Shown here piece after piece: positions 9,127 through 18,918 of a stretch of 64,000 nucleotides of DNA. The stretch comes from CAZIKF01 sp964539825 (lineage in GTDB: Bacteria; Muiribacteriota; UBA6191). The translations under genes and the position numbers were made by a program. The stretch's first letter is position 1; every line of letters starts with the position of its first letter. The notes under the pieces were generated by a model. The model made no database searches. It was not told the origin of the DNA and worked only from the letters and a program-made list of their open reading frames with translations. The stretch covers positions 1 to 64,000 of the forward strand of contig CAZIKF010000023.1 in NCBI GenBank assembly GCA_964539825.1, read 5' to 3'.

Positions 9127-9528
9127 ATGACCTCACCAAAACACCGTATTCTTTTCATGGACGATGAGCCCATCATTCGTGATGTTGCTTGTGAGATGCT
9201 TCGCTATCTTGGTTATGAGGTTGTGGAAGCACCAGACGGAGAAACGGCTTTGAAACTCTATGAGCAGAGCCTTGAGACTGGAACTCGTTTTGATCTTTTA
9301 ATTTTGGATCTCACCATCCCAAATGGATTGGGTGCTATGGAAATCATCGATCGGCTGCATAGCTTGGATTCTTCTGTAAGAGCCACGGTTTCTAGTGGCT
9401 GGACCCATGATCCTGCTATTAAAAATCCTACTGAATATGGTTTCTGCGGGGTGATCCCAAAGCCCTATGATATTGATGTCATGGAAGAGCGCATCGAAAG
9501 GCTTCTTTCAGCACAACCGTCCTCATGA
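9127..9528 (+). CDS. Single-domain response regulator (CheY-like receiver)
   Basis: 133 residues, start chosen at ATG 9127 behind GGGGAAG; an upstream in-frame start at 9088 lies inside the repeat and is not conserved-looking. Receiver hallmarks are present: acidic pair D12-D13, phospho-acceptor D61 in ILDLTIPN, the Thr/Ser switch region around T87-S90, and K112 in PKPY. There is no output domain, so it would act by protein-protein contact or as a phosphate sink. No histidine kinase is encoded in the window. The stop overlaps the psd start (ATGA), indicating translational coupling, an unusual partnership for a lipid enzyme. It could equally belong to chemotaxis, given the flagellar operon upstream, but it is separated from that by terminators. 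Confidence 0.88.
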   Translation: MTSPKHRILFMDDEPIIRDVACEMLRYLGYEVVEAPDGETALKLYEQSLETGTRFDLLILDLTIPNGLGAMEIIDRLHSLDSSVRATVSSGWTHDPAIKNPTEYGFCGVIPKPYDIDVMEERIERLLSAQPSS

Positions 9529-10421
9529 ACAAGATCATAGAGGTCATCGACCGCGTTGGCGGTGAGCGCTTTGAAGAGAAAGTCGCTGGCAGAGCAGGAT
9601 TGGAATTTCTTCTTTTCACCTTACCGGGAAAAGCGGCTCTTGAAACTATCGTGAAGAAGCGCTGGTTTTCGGCACTATACGGACTCTACCAGGATTCAAG
9701 GCTTTCTCGCCGAGATATTGAGCCTTTCGTTCAGATGCTAGATATTGATATGTCTGAAGCTCAGCGGGATATCTCTGCCTATGAGTCCTTCAATGATTTC
9801 TTTGTCAGAAAATTGCGCCCCGAAGCCAGGCCGATTGAAGATTCCGCTAATAGATTGGTTCTCCCGGCAGATGGACGCATAACAGTCATTCCCGAAATAC
9901 GCCAGGGACAGGTATTGAGTGTGAAGGGTGTTTGTTTTTCCCTGGCCCAGTTCCTGGGAAGTGAGTCTTTGGCAAAGAGGTATGAGGAAGGGGCCGTCGT
10001 CATAATCAGGCTATGCCCAGCTGATTATCATCGCTACCACTTTCCCCTGGGAGGAATACCCGGACCATCGATGAGAATCCCGGGAAACCTCTATTCTGTT
10101 AATCCTCTGGCAATCAGGGCAAGGCCGGGGTTGTTCATGGAAAACGAAAGACAGATATGCATCCACAGGTGTGATGAACTGGGAGAAATTCTGGTGATAG
10201 AGGTTGGCGCGACAATGGTGGGCAAGATCGTTCAGACCTATGAACCTCAAAGGCCGGTTCAGAAGGGGGACGAAAAGGGATACTTCTGCTTTGGAGCTTC
10301 CACTACGGTATTGGTCCTGCCGCCATCCGCAGTGAAACTAGATGAAGATCTCATCTTCAATAGCGAGAAGGGTTTCGAAACTCTCGATAAGATGGGAAGG
10401 GGATTCGCCACGATTCTCTAA
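9525..10421 (+). CDS. psd: Phosphatidylserine decarboxylase proenzyme
   Basis: 298 residues; ATG at 9525 overlaps the preceding stop by four bases. Psd makes phosphatidylethanolamine from phosphatidylserine at the inner membrane and self-cleaves to create a pyruvoyl cofactor. Visible family features: PADGRI with D116, CPADYHRYHFP with H169 and H172 (equivalent to the DYHR...H histidines of E. coli Psd), and the cleavage motif near the C-terminus as F-G-A-S-T (257-260), a variant of LGST/GGST with S259 as the expected pyruvoyl residue. The N-terminal region (1-100, with FNDFFVRKLRPEARP) is the hydrophobic/amphipathic segment typical of the longer Psd subfamily. Family assignment is secure; the GAST variant is mildly unusual. 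Confidence 0.93.
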   Translation: MNKIIEVIDRVGGERFEEKVAGRAGLEFLLFTLPGKAALETIVKKRWFSALYGLYQDSRLSRRDIEPFVQMLDIDMSEAQRDISAYESFNDFFVRKLRPEARPIEDSANRLVLPADGRITVIPEIRQGQVLSVKGVCFSLAQFLGSESLAKRYEEGAVVIIRLCPADYHRYHFPLGGIPGPSMRIPGNLYSVNPLAIRARPGLFMENERQICIHRCDELGEILVIEVGATMVGKIVQTYEPQRPVQKGDEKGYFCFGASTTVLVLPPSAVKLDEDLIFNSEKGFETLDKMGRGFATIL

Positions 10422-10435
10422 ATTCGTACTTTAAT

Positions 10436-10530
10436 TGTCATACCGCGACTTGATCGCGGTATCCAGGAGTTATTGCCCCGTGGATAGAATAAGGAAATAC
10501 TGGATTCCGGATCGGTGTCCGGAATGACGA
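10436..10530. repeat. Palindromic repeat bounded by GTCATNCC / GGAATGAC
   Basis: The element starts TGTCATACCGCG and ends TCCGGAATGACGA, giving terminal inverted repeats. Inside are two hairpins: ATACCGCG-acttgat-CGCGGTAT and ATTCCGGA-tcggtg-TCCGGAAT. This layout resembles the short palindromic repeats common in intergenic DNA of many Gram-negative genomes, including Rickettsia palindromic elements. Similar right halves (CTGGATTCCGG ... CCGGGATGACG) occur inside the repeat at 57591-57618. It lies between the convergent psd and polymerase-like genes and could also act as a bidirectional terminator. Confidence 0.65.
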
Positions 10531-10567
10531 AATCCTTACCCCCTTACAATTTCCCATTCTCACTTAC

Positions 10568-11650
10568 CTACTCCCTGAGGAGGTAAGTGAGTAGCGCTTC
10601 CCCAGGCTGGAAATTGAGAATTTTTCCCGGCTCCAGGTCGATTCTCTTCAGTAGATAAGCGAGCTCATCCTGCAGGCTCTTTTTTAGACCGGGGGTCCAC
10701 GCGCTAAAGAGAAGTCCTATGTGATAGGAGTTTAGCCGGCCCAGTAGATCAAGGACTCGATTGGAAAGGATGGGGTGCAGGGGTACCACAAAGCTCTTCT
10801 TTCTGGCTTCACAATCCTTTAAAAATGAAGAGTCCAATTCAAGATCCCGCTGAAACAGCCCCGGAAATCTGAAAAGATCTACGAGGGGATTTGTTGAACT
10901 TAATGCCTCCTGGTAGAAAGCGGATGCCGACCTGGGACGGGAGAGTTCAAACTGATAGTGAATATTGATCTGCTCCTGCGCGTCTGGCAGGCCGCCCCGT
11001 GGAGAGACCAGAAAGTCCAGGGAGCTCAGAAGTAGTTCATCCTCCTCTAAAAAGGCAGCTGAGATATCCTGAACATGGGTTGCTCCGCCGCGCAAAATAT
11101 TGGGAAGGGGAGGGGGCTGTGACCCTGCTTCCGTTGCCTCTCTCTGCAGGCTGTCGTTGAGTAAATTCCAGTCCGACCTGCTTATTGAAATCAGGGTACC
11201 GATGATGTTGGAATCCAGTAAGGGGATGAGTTCACCCAGTTCTTGAAAAGCATAATTTCGGTATATCTTTGGAAGGATCCTACGAAGGCCCTGGTTAGCT
11301 CCAAGTGAAAGGAGAACAGGAGGAACCTGTACCTGAAGACTCTCAAGATAGGGACTCATTCCCCCGTGATTACAAAAGGCCATTAATTCATTCTCAATGG
11401 ATTTTCCAATACCCTCCACGCACTGAAGTGTAGAGTTTCGAATCATCTCAGCGAGACCTTGTTCATTGGCGTAGAGGGCTCTTTTAGCTTTGCGGTAAGC
11501 CCTGATTCGGTGTGGGTTTTCCCCATTTAACTCCAGCAGGAATGCGACATCCTCAAGATGAGTGTCCAGAGCATCTCGAAGACTACGTTTATCTTCATCA
11601 TTCAAGGCTTTGCCGGTCTTTGTGATTATCCGCAGAAGTTCACTTTGCAT
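10568..11650 (-). CDS. Degenerate DNA-polymerase-X-like protein: helix-hairpin-helix domain plus decayed PHP-like half
   Basis: 360 residues. Residues ~25-115 match the 8-kDa N-domain of bacterial PolX: LLELNGENPHRIRAYRKAKR, then the hairpin VEGIGKSIENELM. The central catalytic palm (GSxRRG, DxD) is not found. The C-terminal half follows the order of the PolX PHP domain: LDFLVSPRGGLPD, NPLVDLFRFPGLF where GHPTGR is expected, VPLHPILSNRVLDL, and an end like KILNFQPGEALLTYLL. The PHP metal-binding His/Asp residues are mostly replaced. I therefore read it as a PolX derivative that kept DNA-binding and fold but lost polymerase and probably nuclease activity. The comparison is from memory of family motifs, so the PHP part is less certain than the HhH part. 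It is convergent with psd and divergent from GTC-1. Confidence 0.6.
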   Translation of the reverse strand: MQSELLRIITKTGKALNDEDKRSLRDALDTHLEDVAFLLELNGENPHRIRAYRKAKRALYANEQGLAEMIRNSTLQCVEGIGKSIENELMAFCNHGGMSPYLESLQVQVPPVLLSLGANQGLRRILPKIYRNYAFQELGELIPLLDSNIIGTLISISRSDWNLLNDSLQREATEAGSQPPPLPNILRGGATHVQDISAAFLEEDELLLSSLDFLVSPRGGLPDAQEQINIHYQFELSRPRSASAFYQEALSSTNPLVDLFRFPGLFQRDLELDSSFLKDCEARKKSFVVPLHPILSNRVLDLLGRLNSYHIGLLFSAWTPGLKKSLQDELAYLLKRIDLEPGKILNFQPGEALLTYLLRE

Positions 11651-11741
11651 GGTCTGACTATATAATACGATTAGAATCCAGATTCTTCATTCTCTCTTCG
11701 GGCTTCTCTCTGGTCTAACCCATCGATTAGAATGAAAACCC

Positions 11742-14591
11742 ATGCGCAGTGTTCTCAGTAGCCGAACAGCCCAGGTAATCCTGACCTTTAGCGGCTACAG
11801 TCTCTTTTTGTTTTTATGGATCTATGTGGTGGCACCCTTTCCCGATCGAGATTCCATAAGCCAGTTTTATTTCCCATTTCTAAATTATTTAAGAGCGTCC
11901 TTGGAAATCGGGAATGACTTCTGGTATCTCAGAAACTTGGTCCCTGTGGAATACCCCTGCGGAATTCTGCTCATTCCGGCTCTTATTTCCATGCTTGGTA
12001 TGCAGGAGATCTTTCTTGGTTTTCCGTGGCTTGTCACCGTCTTTCTTCTCCTTCCGCTAAGTGCTATAGCCTGCCTGGTACCCTTCCCTGAAAAACGTCG
12101 TTTTCTCTTCATTCTGGCGATTTTCTTTTTCCCAATCACGCAGATAGCTTTCAAGAACTTTAATATCCATTCCTTCAACGTCTTGTATTCCCTCAGTGGT
12201 GCTCTACTATATTGCTCCTATAAAGAGTCCGGCAGGAGGGATGTGCTGTTTGCCGCTCTCTTCTGTTTATGGTTTTCCTGCGCGATCAAGCACCTGGGGA
12301 TCATTTTTTTTCTATGTGCTTGGATCTCAATTTTGCTCTGGCTTGTTCACAGCAGGAGGTCCTTCAAAGCCGAACTGCTGGGAGGGGTGTTGATCTTAGC
12401 GGCCTCTCTTCCCTTCTATCCCATCAAAGGATTCTCCAGCTATACGGCAGGGATCTTGAGGCATAATCCAGCCCTCGACCTTACTCTCATTGGGCTGTTG
12501 AGCATACTCAGTGTCTTGGCTCTGGGATTTACCGGATTCGTTTTGGCTGGGAAAAGATCAAATCGAAGGGAACTGCCGAAGTTTTTCGCGAGTGGATGGG
12601 TCCTTCTGATCCTTGGTTCGTTCCTGACCTGGGTCATTAGTTTGGATTCTGGATTTGAGCCTCTGATTTGGATGTGTGTTTCGTCTGTGGGAGGTTTTGC
12701 ACTGCTGTGCGGCTTTCTGAATCGCTATGACCTTAGCACCCCTCGAGCCCTATTGGTTTTATTTTTTCTGGTAACTCTATCCATTACTTTGGTTCTCTAT
12801 TTTTCCCGTCTGGCCCAGGTCTCCATGATCTTTTTCCCATGCCTTTATATTGCCTTAATTCTGGTTTTCAAAGAGGCCACGGGACTTCTGGTTCCCCTGC
12901 TTTTTACGGTCTGTTTTAGCATCCTAAGTAATGGATTGCCGGATCTTCGAAACCTGGAAAAGGGCTTTGGGAGCTATGGATTTGGACTTTACGCGAGAGG
13001 CTATAATCTTCTCCATCAGAACCTCCTGGGATGGTCAGAATCACCATTACCCGCGCTCCGTCGCCAGATTCGTACCATTCTCGAGGATCATGAATATCCG
13101 CAGAAGCAGGATTTTTTGCTGGCACTCCATCCCCATCTCCACTCCCATAGTGCCCTGGCTTTACAGTTTCCCGACCAACTACTCTATCGATTTCCTCCTA
13201 CGATTCTCCTGGAACAGCTTCCGGATGAAGAGCTGCGTCGTTTGTATCATCGATTCAGAAATAGCGGGAATGGAGTTTTCCAGTTTCTATTGGAAGAGGG
13301 GGTAATTGGGTTGATCCTGTTCTCAGATCAGTCCTGGTCAAAATATGTGAAATTGGAAGCCGGCCTGGCAGAGGTACCTACAAATTATGAACGCAGGGGT
13401 TTTTGCACCTGGCTCCAGCGAGCTTTTTGGAAATACCTACTGGAGAATTCCCTCCTGGACCAACACTACCGGGCCTTCCCCTTAAACCATGATGGTAAAA
13501 TCGCTTTAGTTCTTTATCTTCAAAGGGGAATTCCCACGAGAAGGAACGAAACTACCGGCAATACCCAGAGGTTAACAGCACTCAGGACCCAGTATCGTGA
13601 GAGTACTTTTCCTCACCTGCGTTTGGCAAAGGCTCTGTTTCAGAAAGCATCTCGCTATTTTGATTCCGACTCTTTCCTGAATGCATATGTGCTTTTGAAA
13701 ATCGCAGCACAATTGGATCCGGAAGATATAGAGATCCGCAAAGATCTTGAGATAGCCTACGACAGTTTGAGAGTGGAGGAAGAGACTCTACTTAGAAGGG
13801 ATGGTTTTTCCAAGGTTGCCGCAAAGATTCATCCAGGCCTTCAAAATGCAATTGGTTGGAGGGGTTCATTTAAGGAACTTGATGAGCAATTGGTTGAGTA
13901 CCTGTCTGCTCCTGTTGTGGAGTCAGAAAAAGCGGAACATGGCCAAAATCCTGAGTTCCGGAGCAGGCCTATAAAATCAGAACAAACAGCAGAGGAACTC
14001 TTTGAGCAAAGTTCGAGGATTTTTGATCTTGACCCCTCGCGTGCAAGAGAAATCCTGCGCAGGGTTCTGGACTTGAATCCGCATCATCAGGAAGCAAAAC
14101 TGGATCTGCAAATCCTGGAGAAACAACTTGAGAATTCACAAGGCGCGAGTTCGTCTCAGACCTCTTCGCACGCTGAGATGGCCCAAAAGCTCTTTCTAAA
14201 AAGCACAGAATATTTTGATAAAGATCCGCAAAAAGCGATTCAGATTCTCGCAGAGGCACTGCGATTCGATTCAACCCACCGAAACGCTTCTGAAGATCTT
14301 CGAATTCTCCAACAACAATTCAAGAAGTCTCTGGAGCCTGGAGAAAGCATAACGAGCGTGGCGAAGGCACCCCAGGCTCTGGAATGGAGGCGTCAAGAGG
14401 CTCAGTCCCTATTTGAAAAGGCAACCAGAGTTTTTGACACTGATCCCATTCAAGCACGGAAGATTCTTCAGCAGGTACTGGATTTTGATCCTGATCACAA
14501 AGAAGCCCGCAAAGACCTTTTGATCCTCAAACAACGACTCCTGGATTACACGCCAACGCAAGGATATGAGATTGAAACTCAAAGTCCGTGA
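11742..14591 (+). CDS. GT-C-like polytopic membrane protein with four TPR-like repeats (paralog GTC-1)
   Basis: 949 residues with about 11-13 hydrophobic helices in the first ~420, then a soluble domain and a repeat tail. TM1 (11-31) is followed at once by PFPDRDS (D35, D37), placed like the acidic motif in the first luminal loop of GT-C glycosyltransferases. Other paralog signatures: HSFNVLY, KHLGI after a helix, RHNP, NLLHQNLLGW where TM ends, and HPHLHSHS in the soluble part. The tail has four ~50-residue TPR-like units (from about residue 625) of the type LFxxSxxxFDxDPxxAxxIL...DPxHxEAxxDLxIL. GT-C enzymes use lipid-linked sugars at the outer face of the membrane; that role here is inferred from topology and motif only. 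No Shine-Dalgarno is visible; TAGAAT lies 9 bases upstream of ATG. GTC-2 starts inside its 3' end. Confidence 0.72.
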   Translation: MRSVLSSRTAQVILTFSGYSLFLFLWIYVVAPFPDRDSISQFYFPFLNYLRASLEIGNDFWYLRNLVPVEYPCGILLIPALISMLGMQEIFLGFPWLVTVFLLLPLSAIACLVPFPEKRRFLFILAIFFFPITQIAFKNFNIHSFNVLYSLSGALLYCSYKESGRRDVLFAALFCLWFSCAIKHLGIIFFLCAWISILLWLVHSRRSFKAELLGGVLILAASLPFYPIKGFSSYTAGILRHNPALDLTLIGLLSILSVLALGFTGFVLAGKRSNRRELPKFFASGWVLLILGSFLTWVISLDSGFEPLIWMCVSSVGGFALLCGFLNRYDLSTPRALLVLFFLVTLSITLVLYFSRLAQVSMIFFPCLYIALILVFKEATGLLVPLLFTVCFSILSNGLPDLRNLEKGFGSYGFGLYARGYNLLHQNLLGWSESPLPALRRQIRTILEDHEYPQKQDFLLALHPHLHSHSALALQFPDQLLYRFPPTILLEQLPDEELRRLYHRFRNSGNGVFQFLLEEGVIGLILFSDQSWSKYVKLEAGLAEVPTNYERRGFCTWLQRAFWKYLLENSLLDQHYRAFPLNHDGKIALVLYLQRGIPTRRNETTGNTQRLTALRTQYRESTFPHLRLAKALFQKASRYFDSDSFLNAYVLLKIAAQLDPEDIEIRKDLEIAYDSLRVEEETLLRRDGFSKVAAKIHPGLQNAIGWRGSFKELDEQLVEYLSAPVVESEKAEHGQNPEFRSRPIKSEQTAEELFEQSSRIFDLDPSRAREILRRVLDLNPHHQEAKLDLQILEKQLENSQGASSSQTSSHAEMAQKLFLKSTEYFDKDPQKAIQILAEALRFDSTHRNASEDLRILQQQFKKSLEPGESITSVAKAPQALEWRRQEAQSLFEKATRVFDTDPIQARKILQQVLDFDPDHKEARKDLLILKQRLLDYTPTQGYEIETQSP

Positions 14592-16710
14592 TCGTGTTTT
14601 CGATCTCTTAGGAATTACTCTCCTGTCTTTTGCCGTATTCTGGCTCTGGGTCCTTGTTGTGGACCCGCTACCGGAACGCGACTCCTACGCCGGTTTCTAT
14701 TATCCGTTTCTGAATTATCTAAGAGCCAGCCTGGAATTTCCCAATGATTTTTGGTTCCTGACGGACCAGGTTGTTCTCAATGAATATCCTCGTGGAGGTT
14801 TTGGGCTAGCCTGGTTAATTTCCGTCCTTGGGCTTCAGTCAATTTTTCTCAAACAGCCCTACCTGATCGCGATTTTTCTTATTTTCCCCTTATGCCTGAT
14901 TCCTTTTTTCTTTCAGTTAGATCGGTCTGGGAGATGGGTATTTGGAATCCTCATCTTTTTTTTCCCGCCCACACAGGTACTCCTAAAAAGTTTCTCCGTA
15001 CATGGCTTCAATGTAGTTTACGCACTCTTGGGATTTCTTTTCTTTCGATCCTATCTTGCAAGAGGAAAATGGGGATATCTGGCCGGATTTGCTGTGGCGT
15101 TTTGGTTTGCGATGGTCACCAAGCACCTGGGAGTGCTGCTCTATGTGAATCTATTGTTGGCCTATTTCTTCTACTCTATCTTCAACCGCAGGTTTGATCC
15201 TGCGGCGATCATCACGATGATCCTGGTTTCCCTGGCAGCGCTTCCCTTTTATTATCTTGAATCTTTTCTCCAGTATGTAGAAGGGGTGATGCATCATAAT
15301 CCTTCGCTTTCAGTGGCAGAGTTCGTCCTGCTTGGCGCTACTCTCGTTCTCCTGTGTGTTGTCGTTGCATCTCTTATGGCACGCTGGAATCGGGGTGTGG
15401 TTTTGCCCAGGTCCTTCTCTTCACCCCTGGCCCTCTTATTATTTTGCAGCATTCCTCTTGTCCTGGTGAGTGTGGAGACGGAATCTCAGCATGCTAATCT
15501 TCATATCCTGGCTGTCTTGATACTCGGGTATGGAGGCCTCTTCGGGTGCTTGTTTCATTACCGCTTTAGCTCGACTCGGAGCTTTCTCTACCTTTTCGTG
15601 GGCTTGACCTATGTCAATGGCTCCCTTCTTTATGTGTCCCTTGTAGGGAAAACCTCTTACGTTTTCTTCCTTCCCCTTTTGCTGATTTTGATTCAGACTC
15701 TCCTGGAGTTGCGATCCTCTAAGCTCAGAGTGAGTATTCTCGTTCTTTGCTTCCTGCTGAGCAACCTGACTCCCTCCAGTAAAAATCTTCAGACCTGGTT
15801 GGGAGGGGTCGGGCTTAATTTCTGTCTAAACGGGCTTAATGGAATCCACTATAATCCCCTGGGTTGGCAGAAAGGAGAGATCCATCAAATCCATGAGGAG
15901 TTGATAGAAGTTCTAAAGTCCAAAGAGTACCCCGTGACGGACTCCCTCCTGCTCTTTGATAATCTACATTTCTACTCCAGGCTCCTACTGACCTTTCCAC
16001 CCAACTTTTTTCTACCCTTTCCTAGCCTCCCGAGGTTGGATAATTTGCCTCTTCAAAAACTGGAAGAAATTTCCAAACAGTACAAAAATAGCGGTGAAGA
16101 ACTCTTTGAATCCTGGATTAGAAAGTCAAAGTTTCCGATTCTTATTGTTGGACTACAGCCATGGGATATTCAGCTAGGGGTGCCATCATCTCTTGAGATT
16201 CTAATGGATCATGATTCCCTCACAGGTGAGTTTGGACCCTCCATAAGTAGGGCTTTTTTTAAGTTTTTGGAGACTTCTTCGAAGCTTGGAGATCTCTATG
16301 AGCCCTTCCCCATCCCAAAGGGAAATCCACGAATCATGTTATATGTCCTAAGATCTCTCCCAACAGCCCATGAGGAGACTCGGGGATTCAATGCATCGCT
16401 GAGTGAAATTAGCTGGCACTTGCCCGTTGATTTCCTCCGCGAATCGAGGCCTCCGTGGTTTGAGAAGATTCAAAAACAAACTCAGGAGCGGATTCGACAA
16501 AGAGAGGCCAGCCAACTCCATGAAACGGCTGTGAATTTCTTGGACCAGGGGAATTATCTTGAGAGTTATATTGTGTTAAGAAAGGCGTATGCTCTGGCCC
16601 CCCAGCACACCAATATAAAGATAGATCTTCAACAGGTACAGGGGCGGATTCCCCCATCTCTATGGATTTTCTTAAACCAGAAAGGGCTCGAACCCCTGGA
16701 GAGGTTTTGA
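14566..16710 (+). CDS. GT-C-like polytopic membrane protein with one TPR-like repeat (paralog GTC-2)
   Basis: 714 residues, starting at ATG 14566 and overlapping GTC-1 by 26 bases, so the two are probably translated from one mRNA. TM1 (about 12-32) is followed by DPLPERDS (E37, D39), a conservative change of the PDRDS motif. Further shared signatures are VHGFNVVYAL, TKHLGVLL, HHNPSLS, GIHYNPLGW and LHFYSRLLLTFP. A single TPR-like unit (about 645-695) closes the protein. Its 3' end faces the 3' end of GTC-3 with only 19 bases between the stops. Same inferred role as GTC-1; substrate unknown. Confidence 0.72.
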   Translation: MRLKLKVRDRVFDLLGITLLSFAVFWLWVLVVDPLPERDSYAGFYYPFLNYLRASLEFPNDFWFLTDQVVLNEYPRGGFGLAWLISVLGLQSIFLKQPYLIAIFLIFPLCLIPFFFQLDRSGRWVFGILIFFFPPTQVLLKSFSVHGFNVVYALLGFLFFRSYLARGKWGYLAGFAVAFWFAMVTKHLGVLLYVNLLLAYFFYSIFNRRFDPAAIITMILVSLAALPFYYLESFLQYVEGVMHHNPSLSVAEFVLLGATLVLLCVVVASLMARWNRGVVLPRSFSSPLALLLFCSIPLVLVSVETESQHANLHILAVLILGYGGLFGCLFHYRFSSTRSFLYLFVGLTYVNGSLLYVSLVGKTSYVFFLPLLLILIQTLLELRSSKLRVSILVLCFLLSNLTPSSKNLQTWLGGVGLNFCLNGLNGIHYNPLGWQKGEIHQIHEELIEVLKSKEYPVTDSLLLFDNLHFYSRLLLTFPPNFFLPFPSLPRLDNLPLQKLEEISKQYKNSGEELFESWIRKSKFPILIVGLQPWDIQLGVPSSLEILMDHDSLTGEFGPSISRAFFKFLETSSKLGDLYEPFPIPKGNPRIMLYVLRSLPTAHEETRGFNASLSEISWHLPVDFLRESRPPWFEKIQKQTQERIRQREASQLHETAVNFLDQGNYLESYIVLRKAYALAPQHTNIKIDLQQVQGRIPPSLWIFLNQKGLEPLERF

Positions 16711-16729
16711 AGCGGACCTGCAAACAACT

Positions 16730-18755
16730 TCAATTCCCTAGTTTTTCTTCTACAATTCCAAGATCAATCAACATCTCCTTATGATCGGGCTCAAGCTCAA
16801 GCCCACGTTGGAGCAATTCTCGCGCNNNNNNNNNNNNNNNNNNNNNNNNNNNNNNNNNNNNNNNNNNNNNNNNNNNNNNNNNNNNNNNNNNNNNNNNNNN
16901 NNNNNNNNNNNNNNNNNNNNNNNNNTGAGCGGTTCACATAGAGCTCAATTCTTGGAGAATCCGCTGGCATGGGAATCTTCTGATATGCGCTGTTGAGGAG
17001 GTTGTTTTCTTCCAAAAAGGTGAAGTAGCAGTCGTTCAGACGCTGTCCAAATGGATCCTGGAATAAGGCAGACTGATCTCTATATTCCCCATGAGCATAG
17101 TTATCCAGTATTTGGATCATTTCCCGGCAGGAAAATTCATTTCTTGGGAAGGTAGACCAACTTTTAATACCCCGAATTAGCAAGGGGAAGCGCTGCATGA
17201 GTCTTTCCTCGCCCAGGACTTCCAGCCCATTTTGGGAAATTTCTTCACGTAGGCTTGATAAAAACGCAGTATCCATGTGTTTGAGCAAATGAAAGGAAGG
17301 AAAAGGATGCTTGAGGTTTTGAGGATATAGGAAGAGCAGACAGGTATGATGATGAAGTCTTGAGAACAGCAATGGATAAGAACTGGCATTCGGGGGAAAT
17401 TCTAACTTTTCGAGTGTATGCGTGATTTTCTTCCGAATTCCCGCTAATTCGGAAGGGCTCCAGCCAAGCGGATTTTGATGCATTCCATTGATGCCCCGCG
17501 TATAGAAATGATGTCCCACATCATCAAAGAGTGTTTCCAAATCCTGTAATCCGGGAAAAAAGTTGGAGCATAAAAAGGCAGCCGAAACCAGTAAAGTTCT
17601 CCGGAGAGAACTCTTTTGCTCAAGTAGGGTAAAGATCATACAAAGACCCAGGGGCAAGAAAAAAACTGCAGATATTTGTCCCAGGAAAGAGAAAAATAGA
17701 ATCAGCCCATGGGTCATGGAAATGAGGATCATAAGGTAGAGAAAGCCCCTTGCAGAGCTAAAATCAAAACGCAGCAACAGCCAGAAAATCAGGCCGTAAC
17801 CGGTGATGAAGGAAAGGCCCATCAGGGGTAGGCTCCAATCCTGCGACACTTCAGAAACAACGGCCGTCAAAGAGATCAATAACATAGCCGCCAAAGGTAG
17901 GCCTGAGCGCAGGAATCGGGGTAGCTCCAGGCGGCTGGAGGCGGACCTTTGAAAGACACCCAACCCTAGAATGAGAACGACTCCAACAAAGACAGTAAGC
18001 AGGATTGGAAGGGGTGAAAGTTGCAAGTTATGGCTGAGGGCTACGGCGCTATAGACTTTAATCCCTTCCAGCGGATAAAAGAGCAGTACTAGCAGAGTGC
18101 AAAGGAAGGTGGTGATCAAAAAGGAGGAGAGTGAATCCCGTCTTAGCAGTTTCCACAGAAGCAATACAAAAATCAGGTTAATCGCGATGAAGGCTCCAAA
18201 ATGCTTTAAGGTGGCCCCATAGCCGATCAAAAGAGAGGCAATCAAAAGAGATTTCCCATTTCCCTTTTCTAGCCCATGCCAGAAGAATACCAGGGCAGGA
18301 AGGGCAAGCATTGCGATCAGCCCATGGAAAGAGAAAGTTTTTAGAGCTATTTGAGTGGTTGGAAAGAACCAAATTCCTGTAAAGATGAAGAATCGCATTG
18401 TCCAGTCCCTGGTCAACACAAAGGGGATAAGAAACGTGGGAATGCTGAACAAGGTGGGGAACATCCAGGGATGTTGGGAAATCCACGGAGAGATTCCAGT
18501 GAAGGAAAACAGCGAAGAAATGAGGGCTAGTCCCCAGGGATAGGCTTCTTGTAGCAGGGCTTTCAGAAACAAGGGATTGGCACTGATCTCATGACCCGCA
18601 ATGAGGGAATTGAGAAACGGATAATAGAGTTGGTGAAGAGAATCACGATCAGGCAAAGGGACAACCACTTCAATCCAAAAATAAAAGGATCCCAGGCCCA
18701 AAACCAGGTAGGCAAAAAATTGAAAGAAGTCTAGAAAGCGAAGTCTTTTAAGCAT
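16730..18755 (-). CDS. GT-C-like polytopic membrane protein, interrupted by an assembly gap (paralog GTC-3)
   Basis: The only member of the 11.7-28.4 kb run on the minus strand. From ATG at 18755 it reads PLPDRDSLHQLYYPFLNSL (D36, D38), ATLKHFGAF, SHNLQLSP, GINGMHQNPLGW and LHHHTCLLFLYP, up to the N-run at 16925. On the other side of the gap the minus strand encodes ARELLQRGLELEPDH and then EMLIDLGIVEEKLGN, with a TGA at 16732-16730; this matches the TPR-like end of GTC-6 closely. I therefore place the true stop at 16730. The frame is not kept through the 100 N, so the gap length is a placeholder; by comparison with GTC-6 about 190 bases are missing. Closest paralog is GTC-6 (shared LNSL, YPWG and CHARACTER of the tail). 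Confidence 0.72.
16826..16925. other. Assembly gap of 100 N inside GTC-3
   Basis: Exactly 100 N, a scaffolding placeholder. Coding on both sides belongs to one gene on the minus strand but in different frames relative to the placeholder length. Paralog comparison predicts about 190 missing bases. Confidence 0.95.
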
Positions 18756-18918
18756 TGTGCTAAAACTCTATTCTAATGCTCCCGTTGTTTCAATTGCTTC
18801 CAGAGCTTCTCGAAATCATTGATTCGTCGTCTCATGCAGCCAACAACAAGCATCTGCTTCACAGCAATTTGTATTTGAATGGAGATCGTAAACAGGCTCT
18901 TGGGTTAGAATAAGCCTT

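Noticed and set aside
16797..18755. C-terminus ARIAPTWA for GTC-3 as read straight through the gap
   Set aside because: It comes from the wrong frame beyond the placeholder. The proper frame encodes the expected TPR end and stops at 16730.
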